This document shows positions 7,791-13,366 of a stretch of DNA of 18,441 nt, in pieces. Numbering within the stretch: the first letter of the stretch is position 1; each line of letters begins with the position of its first letter. The notes beneath the pieces are model-generated. The model saw only the letters and a program-made list of their open reading frames with translations. It searched no databases and had not been told where the DNA came from. Location of the stretch: NCBI GenBank assembly GCA_036733985.1, contig DAIMZM010000048.1:1-18441 (forward strand), in the 5' to 3' direction. The DNA is from DAIMZM01 sp036733985 (GTDB lineage: Bacteria; Bacillota; Dehalobacteriia; UBA4068). The position numbers and the translations under genes are program-made.

Positions 7791-7819
7791 ATTATAAATA
7801 AACGGCGGCAAAAAAACAA
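7791..7819 (-). promoter_or_regulatory. yacL-ispDF promoter inside the carD terminator
   Basis: The minus strand reads TTGTTT (7819-7814), a 17-bp spacer and TATAAT (7796-7791). The -10 is perfect and the -35 weak. The -35 lies in the loop of the hairpin at 7803-7825, and the spacer contains its second arm. Confidence 0.6.
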
Positions 7820-7825
7820 CCGCCG
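7793..7825 (-). terminator. Probable carD terminator
   Basis: A 6-bp GC stem (CGGCGG/CCGCCG, arms 7820-7825 and 7803-7808) with an 11-nt T-rich loop is followed on the minus strand by TTTATTTATA. The T tract is interrupted, so termination may be partial. Confidence 0.55.
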
Positions 7826-7847
7826 CAAACAACTTTCCTGAAAAAGT

Positions 7848-8336
7848 TTACGCCTTACCTGTATGAAGGATTTCATCCAGCTCCTGATTGACCTGATCCG
7901 GAGACTGGCCGGCAGCCAGCACCAGCTCGCTGATTAAGATCTTGCGGGCGTTGTCCAGCATCTTCTTTTCCCCGGCTGACAACCCTTTGACCGCGTCCCT
8001 GAGGGAAAGGTTCCGCACCACCTCTGCCAGCTGGCAGATATCCCCGCTTTTAATTTTATCCATGTTCATGCGGTAGCGGCGGTTCCAATTCTCTTCCCAG
8101 GCCGACGCGCTGTTATGCAGGATATCCCGCACCTTTTCCAGCTGTTCCTGATCGCAAATCGGCCGCATCCCCGCGTTTCCCACCATGTCCACAGGCACCA
8201 GCACTTTTAAGTCCCCGGTGCATAAACGCAGCACATAGTAATTACGCTCCTGGCCCAATATCTCCCTTTTCTCTATGGCCTCAATAATCCCGGCGCCATG
8301 CACCGGGTAAACCACTTTTTCACCAATAATAAACAT
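7848..8336 (-). CDS. carD: CarD/CdnL-type RNA polymerase-binding regulator
   Basis: This 162-residue protein has an N-terminal CarD/TRCF RNA-polymerase interaction domain (MFIIGEKVVYPVHGAGIIEA, to about residue 60). The following helical part includes NWNRRYRMNMDKIKSGD and LSLRDAVKGLSAGEKKMLDN, as in CdnL/CarD proteins, where it contacts promoter DNA. From family knowledge it should bind the RNAP beta subunit and stabilise open complexes, often at rRNA promoters. AAGGAG is 8 nt upstream of the ATG. Two tandem consensus promoters drive it. A leaky hairpin separates it from yacL. Confidence 0.93.
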   Translation of the reverse strand: MFIIGEKVVYPVHGAGIIEAIEKREILGQERNYYVLRLCTGDLKVLVPVDMVGNAGMRPICDQEQLEKVRDILHNSASAWEENWNRRYRMNMDKIKSGDICQLAEVVRNLSLRDAVKGLSAGEKKMLDNARKILISELVLAAGQSPDQVNQELDEILHTGKA

Positions 8337-8376
8337 AACAGCTCCTTATCAGGCACCCGGCAGCTTTCCTGCCTTC

Positions 8377-8406
8377 ATTGTACCAGAAACAGAGCCTGTT
8401 TGTCAA
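8377..8406 (-). promoter_or_regulatory. carD proximal promoter
   Basis: TTGACA (8406-8401), 18-bp spacer, TACAAT (8382-8377), minus strand. The predicted start is near 8370, about 35 nt before the carD ATG. Confidence 0.75.
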
Positions 8407-8419
8407 ATGACGAAAAAAT

Positions 8420-8448
8420 ATAATACCATAGCTGCACTCGCTTGTCAA
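8420..8448 (-). promoter_or_regulatory. carD distal promoter
   Basis: TTGACA (8448-8443), 17-bp spacer, TATTAT (8425-8420), minus strand. It lies 13 bases beyond the stop of the radical SAM gene and makes a tandem pair with the promoter at 8377-8406. Confidence 0.75.
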
Positions 8449-8460
8449 TCCCTTTAATGC

Positions 8461-9852
8461 TCAATCCGCTTTTCCACATAATTCCGCCAGCAACTCCAGC
8501 TTGTCCCGCTGGCTCAGGCCGGCCACGCCGGGATGCAGCGCCGCCCCGCGGAAATAAAGGCCCAGCGCACCCCCGGGCTGCCGCTCAGCAGCAGCCAGCA
8601 ACGCCGGCCGGAATTCCGCCTTATTGTAGAGAGCGTTGAAAATCCGCTCCGCCCGGAACAGGCTGAACAAATAATCCGCGTCCATCTCCGGCGTGGCCAG
8701 GATGCGGTAGGGGGGCTGCCTTTCCGCCTTCAGCCCCAGGGCGCCCGCTTGCTCCGCCAGGCGGGAGCCAGGCAGCACCTTTAAAAAGCCCAGCTGCAGA
8801 TAGTCCGGGTTCAGCTGATGCAGCTGATGGAAAGCGGCGGCAAAGCCCGCCGGAGTATCCTGGGGCAAGCCGGCGATCAGATCCAGATGCACATGGCAAT
8901 TGCCCTGCCGGATCAGGTCTTGTACTACAGGCTCTGCCTGCCGCCAGTCCCCCCGGCGGCCAATGGCGGCCAGAGCCGGCTGGGACAGGGTTTGCACGCC
9001 GATTTCCAGATGGAAATAATCCGGCGGCGCGGACAGCCAGAGCCGTACCAGCTCCGCATCCAGGTTAAAAGGGGATACCTCAAAATGCCAGCTTAGTCCT
9101 GGCCGGTATAGATCCAGCGCTGCCTGGACAATGGCCGCGGCCCGCTTTGGCTGCGCATTGAAGGTGCGGTCCACAAACTTGATCTGGCCGCCCCATTCCG
9201 CCAGGCAGGGCAGTTCCGCCAGCACCATCCCTAAAGGCCGCTCCCGCAAAGGCTCCTTGGCCGAAGCGCAGAAAGCGCAGGCAAAGGGGCAGCCCCGGCT
9301 GGCTTCATAATAGATCACCTTTTTCCCGGCTTTCAGCAATTCCCCATCCGCCTGGGTATAAAGGAAGGGCAGCCGGGCCAAATCCGGCCCGGCTGCCGGG
9401 GTATAATCCGCCTCCCGGCCTTTCCAGAGCAGGCCGGGCAGGCCGGGGCAACGCTCCCCAGCCTGATAACAACGGAGGAAATCGGCAAAAACCGCTTCCC
9501 CCTCGCCAATGCAGACCCCGTCGGCAGAGAGGGCCGCCAGATAATAGTCCGGGCGCATGGCAGCCTCCGGCCCGCCCAGCAGGATCAGGGTCTCCGGCAG
9601 CAGCAGCCTTAAATCAGCCGCCAGGGCCTGAAGGTAATCGCTGTTCCAAATATAAACAGAAAATGCCAGCACCTCCGGGCGGCGGCGGTATATGTCCTCC
9701 ATCACCCGTAAGACCGGCATATTGATGGAATAATCTGCCGTTTCCAGCAGGTTGCCGCAACCGGCCGCCTCTGCGCTGCGGGTCAAGGCATACAAAGCCG
9801 GATTGCTGTGGATATATTGGCTGTTGACCGCAGCCAGCAGTACCGCGGTCAT
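8461..9852 (-). CDS. B12-binding domain radical SAM protein (DUF4080-like C-terminus)
   Basis: This 463-residue protein has an N-terminal Rossmann-like cobalamin-binding domain (about 1-135; LILLGGPEAAMRPDYYL, DGVCIGEGEAVFADF). A radical SAM TIM barrel (about 175-380) carries the [4Fe-4S] motif CxxxCxxC at Cys188, Cys192 and Cys195 (RGCPFACAFC). A C-terminal region (from about 385) resembles DUF4080. The N-terminal domain lacks the DxHxxG cobalamin-ligand motif, so B12 may bind base-off without a His ligand, or not at all. The reaction is unknown for this subfamily; many relatives are methyltransferases or ring-forming enzymes. The ATG overlaps the stop of the upstream 141-residue gene (ATGA at 9852-9849). 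It is shorter than many DUF4080 relatives, mainly at the C-terminus (inference from memory of the family). Confidence 0.88.
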   Translation of the reverse strand: MTAVLLAAVNSQYIHSNPALYALTRSAEAAGCGNLLETADYSINMPVLRVMEDIYRRRPEVLAFSVYIWNSDYLQALAADLRLLLPETLILLGGPEAAMRPDYYLAALSADGVCIGEGEAVFADFLRCYQAGERCPGLPGLLWKGREADYTPAAGPDLARLPFLYTQADGELLKAGKKVIYYEASRGCPFACAFCASAKEPLRERPLGMVLAELPCLAEWGGQIKFVDRTFNAQPKRAAAIVQAALDLYRPGLSWHFEVSPFNLDAELVRLWLSAPPDYFHLEIGVQTLSQPALAAIGRRGDWRQAEPVVQDLIRQGNCHVHLDLIAGLPQDTPAGFAAAFHQLHQLNPDYLQLGFLKVLPGSRLAEQAGALGLKAERQPPYRILATPEMDADYLFSLFRAERIFNALYNKAEFRPALLAAAERQPGGALGLYFRGAALHPGVAGLSQRDKLELLAELCGKAD

Positions 9853-10274
9853 TTTTCCCCTTCCTCAGCTACCTTTTGCGGGGTTTCCATGGCCCGGTTG
9901 GCGCCGTTCAGCCGCTGCAGCACCTGCTCCAGATTATCCAGGGCCTGGGACAGCTCGGCGGCCAGGCCCCGCACCTCCTCAGGCTGGCCGTCGCCGAAAT
10001 TCAGCACCCGCAGGATATGGGTGGCCGCGGCCAGGCGGTGGGCAAAGGTATCGCTGGCGAACAAATGGCGCACCTGGGGCCAGAGGCAGGCTATGGCCAT
10101 ATCCAAACGCAAAATGGAATTATTCCTTTCGCCGATCAGCATGAAGCCGCTTTGCAGGGCCCTGACCATCATTTCTTTATCGGGAACCGTATAGCTGCCC
10201 TGTTGTTGCCCCAAAGCATAAATATGGGGAAAGCTGGCCTGCCAGATCGCGTCCTCAGTCATATTGCGTTCCAT
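9849..10274 (-). CDS. Unrecognised helical protein coupled to radical SAM gene
   Basis: This 141-residue protein is not recognised. It starts at ATG 10274, with AAGGAG about 7 nt upstream; a second ATG four codons later is less well placed. There is no signal peptide or membrane segment. Predicted character is mainly helical, with two amphipathic stretches (about residues 33-60 and 100-125, the latter coiled-coil-like, LSQALDNLEQVLQRL) and an acidic tail. There is one Cys and no obvious metal-binding motif. It overlaps the radical SAM gene by ATGA, which suggests fixed stoichiometry. It could be a partner, a substrate carrier or a regulator of that enzyme, but nothing in the sequence decides between these. 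Confidence 0.8.
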   Translation of the reverse strand: MERNMTEDAIWQASFPHIYALGQQQGSYTVPDKEMMVRALQSGFMLIGERNNSILRLDMAIACLWPQVRHLFASDTFAHRLAAATHILRVLNFGDGQPEEVRGLAAELSQALDNLEQVLQRLNGANRAMETPQKVAEEGEK

Positions 10275-10308
10275 AACCTACTCCTTAACTATGAATTAAA
10301 CCTGAGGG

Positions 10309-10337
10309 ATGTTACAAAAGTGCTAAATTTTCTCCAA
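10309..10337 (-). promoter_or_regulatory. Possible promoter of the radical SAM operon
   Basis: TTGGAG (10337-10332), 17-bp spacer, TAACAT (10314-10309), minus strand. Both boxes are imperfect, but spacing and position (about 30 nt leader) are suitable. Confidence 0.35.
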
Positions 10338-10365
10338 TAACCCTCATTTATATAACAGTTGCCCT

Positions 10366-10397
10366 AAAAAAATTCCACGGCAGTATTTTAACTGCCG
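10366..10397 (-). terminator. Terminator after thiN
   Basis: A 7-bp perfect stem (CGGCAGT at 10378-10384 with ACTGCCG at 10391-10397), 6-nt loop, then on the minus strand TGGAA and T7 (10372-10366). It separates the thiN operon from the radical SAM operon. Confidence 0.8.
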
Positions 10398-10428
10398 CTA
10401 GCACACATTATACCGGATATGGGGATAT

Positions 10429-11091
10429 TCATTCGTCAAAATGAATGACCAGCAATATTCCGTTTTTATGGCGGATCCAGCCGGTTTCTCCCAGCAACAC
10501 ATTGCTGAGGGCGCGGCTGCTGCCCAGGTTCAGGGTTTCCTCCGTGAGCGGGTAGGCCAGCCCTTCCAGACAAATCCCTTCCACCTGGCCGGAGAGGGGG
10601 ATCAGGCTGACCATCTGGCCGGGGGCCCCTTGGATCCGGCAGCGGCCAATGCTATAGGCGCCGGTGAAATCATCCCCCAGCAGCAGCCAGCGCCGCAGAT
10701 CCGCCGCCAAATCCAGGGGCGCCAGCAGATTGCCCAGCAGATGATCGGTGCGCCCGCCTAAAGCCCCGGCTACCCCCACCAGGCCCCCTGTTTCCCGGGC
10801 CGCGTAGTCCAGGGCCGCCGCGCCGTCGGTAAAGTTTTTGGCGGCGGGGAAATCCACCCGGGCCACGCCGGGATAATCGCCGGCTTGGGAATCCTGGTCC
10901 CCCAGGATAATATCGGGCCAAAGCCCCAAGGCGGCCACATGATCCGCGCCCCGGTCCGCCGCCACCAGTAGCGGCGGGGGAACCCCCTGGGCCAGCCGGC
11001 GGATGCGCTCCGCCCCGCTGCCGCCAGGGGCGTCGCCCCCCAGCATCACCAGGGCGCCGAGGTTTTTTTCTTCCTCAAAAGGGTATAGCAT
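10429..11091 (-). CDS. thiN: Thiamine diphosphokinase
   Basis: This 220-residue enzyme transfers pyrophosphate from ATP to thiamine, giving thiamine diphosphate. Family blocks are AADRGAD (44-50), PDIILGDQDS (59-68, acidic metal site), KNFTD (85-89, usually KDxTD) and GGRTDHLLGN (112-121), followed by the C-terminal beta-sandwich with thiamine-binding residues near GSSRALSN. The Asp in KDxTD is replaced by Asn, a change close to the active site. The start ATG shares its A with the TGA stop of the upstream NifX-like gene (TGATG at 11093-11089), so it is translated by coupling. No TPP riboswitch is visible upstream. A terminator follows at 10366. Confidence 0.93.
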   Translation of the reverse strand: MLYPFEEEKNLGALVMLGGDAPGGSGAERIRRLAQGVPPPLLVAADRGADHVAALGLWPDIILGDQDSQAGDYPGVARVDFPAAKNFTDGAAALDYAARETGGLVGVAGALGGRTDHLLGNLLAPLDLAADLRRWLLLGDDFTGAYSIGRCRIQGAPGQMVSLIPLSGQVEGICLEGLAYPLTEETLNLGSSRALSNVLLGETGWIRHKNGILLVIHFDE

Positions 11092-11489
11092 CAGTCGTCC
11101 TCATCATGCTCATGGCCGCCGCAAACCCCGTGCTGATGGGCTTCCGGGCCGGGGCCGCCGAAATACTCCCGGATCAGGGGCAGGGCCCGGGCCTGCATCA
11201 GTTTGACGGCCCGGGAAGCGTTCTCCCCGGCGCCCAGGTAGCGGCTGACGCCCACGCCTGCCAGGATCTCAAAGGCTTCCTCCTCGATATCCCCGCAAAT
11301 AATGGCCTCGCAGTCCTTCTCCACGGCCATCCGGGCAAAGTAGACGTCCGGGGGCTTCTCGGGCGCGGGAAAAACCGTCTTCACGGCAAAATCATCGGTT
11401 TCCACGATAAACAAATAGTTGGCGTCCGCCAGCTTGGCGGGGATCAGGGCCTTGGCCTCCCGGGCCTCGGCGGCTACGGCAATTTTCAT
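11091..11489 (-). CDS. NifX/NifB-C (dinitrogenase Fe-Mo cofactor) family protein with His-rich tail
   Basis: The best start is the ATG at 11489 (MKIAVAAEAREAKAL), with GAGGTG 6 nt upstream, giving 132 residues; an in-frame ATG at 11543 only adds an unlikely leader. The fold is the RNase H-like dinitrogenase iron-molybdenum cofactor family: an N-terminal strand, a central CEAIICGDIEEEAFEIL, then GVSRYLGAGENASRAVKLM. The C-terminus ends in a metal-binding type tail (HQHGVCGGHEHDEDD), a feature of stand-alone family members in anaerobes. No nitrogenase genes are nearby, so a role in Fe-S or other metal-cluster handling is more likely than FeMo-cofactor synthesis (inference). It is coupled to thiN by TGATG. 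Confidence 0.85.
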   Translation of the reverse strand: MKIAVAAEAREAKALIPAKLADANYLFIVETDDFAVKTVFPAPEKPPDVYFARMAVEKDCEAIICGDIEEEAFEILAGVGVSRYLGAGENASRAVKLMQARALPLIREYFGGPGPEAHQHGVCGGHEHDEDD

Positions 11490-11571
11490 GAAGCACCTCA
11501 CAGGATTCTTATCTAATCTGCCCCTTCGTTGGAAGGAAAACACCGGTCAGGGTTAATTGCTTGCATATTTG

Positions 11572-11600
11572 TATATACATATTATAAATTTTTTGGGCAA
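11572..11600 (-). promoter_or_regulatory. Possible promoter of the NifX-like/thiN operon
   Basis: TTGCCC (11600-11595), 17-bp spacer, TATATA (11577-11572), minus strand, inside an AT-rich stretch (11560-11640). A perfect TATAAT at 11586-11581 lacks a good -35. The leader would be about 75 nt. Confidence 0.4.
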
Positions 11601-11629
11601 AAAAGGGAAGGGAAAAATCATCGATTTGC

Positions 11630-11654
11630 AAAAAATTTTCCCAGCATGCGCCGG
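11630..11654 (-). terminator. Weak terminator after histidine phosphatase
   Basis: A 5-bp stem with one G-U pair (arms 11650-11654 and 11641-11645, 4-nt loop) immediately after the stop, then GAAAA and T6 (11635-11630) on the minus strand. Confidence 0.4.
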
Positions 11655-12236
11655 TTAAAACTGCCGCCAGGCCTTAGGGGTTTGACCTTGGAATTCCAGG
11701 CTGAAACCATGGCCTGGTTTGGGCAGCCACTGGTAAAAGTTTTTCCCCGCCTCCGGGAACAAGGTTTCCAGCAAATAGCCGATGACGCCGCCATGGCTGA
11801 CGGCCAGCGCGTCCCCCTCCCCGTCTTGTAAGAGAAATGCCAGGCCCCGGCTGACCCGGGATTGGAAATCCCCCCGCCTTTCGCCGCCGGGGGGCTGCCG
11901 GTCCAGGGTCTGATCGGCGGCATAGCGCTGGAAATCCGCCAAATCCTTCAATTCCTCATAGCCCCGCATCTCAAAATGGCCGAAGCAGAACTCCCGCAGG
12001 TCTGCCACTACCCGCCGGGGCAAATCGCCGTAAAGGGCGGTCAGGGTTTGTTCGGTGCGCAGCATGCCGGAGGTATAGAGCCTTAACCCCTCCGGGCCGG
12101 GATAAAGCCCGGCTTCCTTTAGCTGGGCCAGCTCGGCCAGGCCCTGTTCACAGAGGGGTAAATCCGTGGAGCCGTAATAGAGGCGGCGCAAATTTCCTTC
12201 TGTCAATCCATGCCGGATGATATGTATGGTTGTCAT
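11655..12236 (-). CDS. Histidine phosphatase family protein (CobC/phosphoglycerate mutase-like)
   Basis: This 193-residue protein has the catalytic RHG at 8-10 (IIRHGLTEGN), the family block REFCFGHFEMRGYEEL with its conserved Glu, and SHGG near residue 147 with the second catalytic His. These mark the branch-1 histidine phosphatases. The fold fits alpha-ribazole phosphatase (CobC, cobalamin assembly) as well as cofactor-dependent phosphoglycerate mutase-like or broad phosphatases. No cobalamin genes are adjacent, so the substrate is open. The start is fixed by the position of RHG, but there is no ribosome binding site: a -10 box (TAGGAT) ends 6 nt before the ATG, so the mRNA should be leaderless. 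It is divergent from the metal exporter gene. Confidence 0.88.
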   Translation of the reverse strand: MTTIHIIRHGLTEGNLRRLYYGSTDLPLCEQGLAELAQLKEAGLYPGPEGLRLYTSGMLRTEQTLTALYGDLPRRVVADLREFCFGHFEMRGYEELKDLADFQRYAADQTLDRQPPGGERRGDFQSRVSRGLAFLLQDGEGDALAVSHGGVIGYLLETLFPEAGKNFYQWLPKPGHGFSLEFQGQTPKAWRQF

Positions 12237-12242
12237 GTCACT

Positions 12243-12271
12243 ATCCTAACACCCGGCGGGGGCCTTGTCAA
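12243..12271 (-). promoter_or_regulatory. Promoter of histidine phosphatase gene (leaderless)
   Basis: TTGACA (12271-12266), 17-bp spacer, TAGGAT (12248-12243), minus strand. Transcription would begin at about the A of the ATG (12236). Confidence 0.7.
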
Positions 12272-12277
12272 ACGCCA

Positions 12278-12306
12278 TTGACCGGCTTTCGCCGATAGTC
12301 TATAAT
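12278..12306 (+). promoter_or_regulatory. Promoter of the metal exporter gene
   Basis: TTGACC (12278-12283), 17-bp spacer, TATAAT (12301-12306). Its -35 faces that of the opposite promoter 6 bp away. A short inverted repeat (CGGC-tttc-GCCG, 12283-12294) overlaps the -35 edge and spacer and could be an operator, though it is short. Confidence 0.8.
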
Positions 12307-12362
12307 AAAACCGTTATTTACCAGCTGCCATAGTATTTTTCCATCACAAAAAGGGTGAACTT

Positions 12363-13205
12363 ATGTTAACGGATATCTTTTTGGACGCTCTGCTTGACTC
12401 GCTGAAACTTTTGCCTTTCCTGCTGCCCATTTATCTGCTGCTGGAATGGTTCGAGCACCGGAATTCCGCCGCCGCCCTGGACAGGCTGGCCAAAGCCGGG
12501 CGTTATGGCCCGCTGATCGGCGCGGCCCTGGGCACGGTGCCCCAATGCGGCTTTTCCGTGGCGGCGGTGAAGCTGTGGCAGGCTGGTCTGCTCAGCTCCG
12601 GCGCCCTGATGGCCGCCCTGCTCTCCACCTCCGACGAAGCCCTGCCGGTGCTGCTGTCCCATGGGGATTGCTGGCCCCTGATCTGGCAGCTGCTCCTGGC
12701 GAAGCTGGTGATCGCCGTCGCCGCCGGCTATCTGCTGGATCTGGGCCGCTGGCTGCCGCCCCTGCCGGGCCCGGCCCTGACGGCTCAAAGAGAGGCGGAA
12801 CATTGCCATTGCCAGGGCCACGGCATCTGGCGGCCAGCCTTGCGGCATACCGGCAGCACCCTGCTGTTCATCTTCCTGGTGACCTTGGCGCTGAACGGGG
12901 CCATTGCCGGGCTGGGGGAAGAACGGCTGGCCGCCTTCCTGCTCAAGGGCGCTTTTGCCCAGCCCTTCCTGGCAGCCCTGATCGGCTTTATCCCCAATTG
13001 CGCCGCCTCGGTGCTGCTGACGGAGCTGTATATCAGCGGGGCCCTCAGCTTCGGCGGGGCCTTGGCCGGGCTTTCCACCAGCGCCGGGGTAGGCCTGATG
13101 CTGCTCTACCGGGGCAAACCCCTGAAAAGAACCGCCACAGTCTGCGCCTGGCTTTACGGTATCAGCGTGGCGGCGGGCCTGGCCGCCACCGCCCTGGGGC
13201 TCTAA
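12363..13205 (+). CDS. Putative 10-TM metal exporter (putative manganese transporter family)
   Basis: This 280-residue integral membrane protein is built as two related halves. Each carries a short signature: GTVPQCGFS (57-65) with STSDEALP (88-95), and GFIPNCAAS (208-216) with STSAGVG (238-244). These are hallmarks of the family annotated as putative manganese transporter or heavy-metal exporter (PF11449, ArsP_2). The loop between the halves contains HCHCQGHG (147-154), a likely metal-binding segment. The cargo ion is inferred from family annotation only. The start ATG has AAGGGTG about 6 nt upstream and its own strong promoter at 12278. The leader is about 50 nt, too short for a known metal riboswitch. 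Confidence 0.87.
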   Translation: MLTDIFLDALLDSLKLLPFLLPIYLLLEWFEHRNSAAALDRLAKAGRYGPLIGAALGTVPQCGFSVAAVKLWQAGLLSSGALMAALLSTSDEALPVLLSHGDCWPLIWQLLLAKLVIAVAAGYLLDLGRWLPPLPGPALTAQREAEHCHCQGHGIWRPALRHTGSTLLFIFLVTLALNGAIAGLGEERLAAFLLKGAFAQPFLAALIGFIPNCAASVLLTELYISGALSFGGALAGLSTSAGVGLMLLYRGKPLKRTATVCAWLYGISVAAGLAATALGL

Positions 13206-13224
13206 ACCCGTTCCCTTTGCCCCT

Positions 13225-13245
13225 CCGGGGATCGCCCGGCGTTTT
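13225..13245 (+). terminator. Weak first terminator after metal exporter
   Basis: A 5-bp CCGGG/CCCGG stem (13225-13229 and 13235-13239), 5-nt loop, then CG and TTTT, 20 bases past the stop codon. Confidence 0.4.
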
Positions 13246-13273
13246 GTATGTTTATACGGTTTTGCCTTATAAG

Positions 13274-13309
13274 AAAGAGGAACGCACCCAAGAGCGCGTT
13301 CCTCTTTTT
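13274..13309 (+). terminator. Strong terminator between convergent genes
   Basis: A 12-bp perfect stem (13274-13285 with 13296-13307), a 10-nt loop and a T tract ending at 13309. On the minus strand it is followed by TTTCTTA, so it may also end S-layer transcripts. Confidence 0.9.
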
Positions 13310-13366
13310 GCTATGGTTCAGCTCAGCGAAAAGCTGAGGATGAATTTAGCGAAGGGTGTTTAGGGG

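Noticed and set aside
10441..10461. Possible TPP riboswitch near thiN
   Set aside because: No THI-box elements are seen upstream of the operon (11490-11650); thiN is coupled to the upstream gene instead.
13320..13337. CTCAGC-gaaaa-GCTGAG hairpin after the S-layer stop
   Set aside because: Only 6 bp with no T tract on either strand; the hairpin at 13274-13309 is the better terminator.
12446..13363. 305-codon plus-strand frame overlapping the metal exporter
   Set aside because: Arg/Gly/Pro-rich shifted frame of a membrane protein gene; the frame starting at 12363 has the family motifs and the ribosome binding site.
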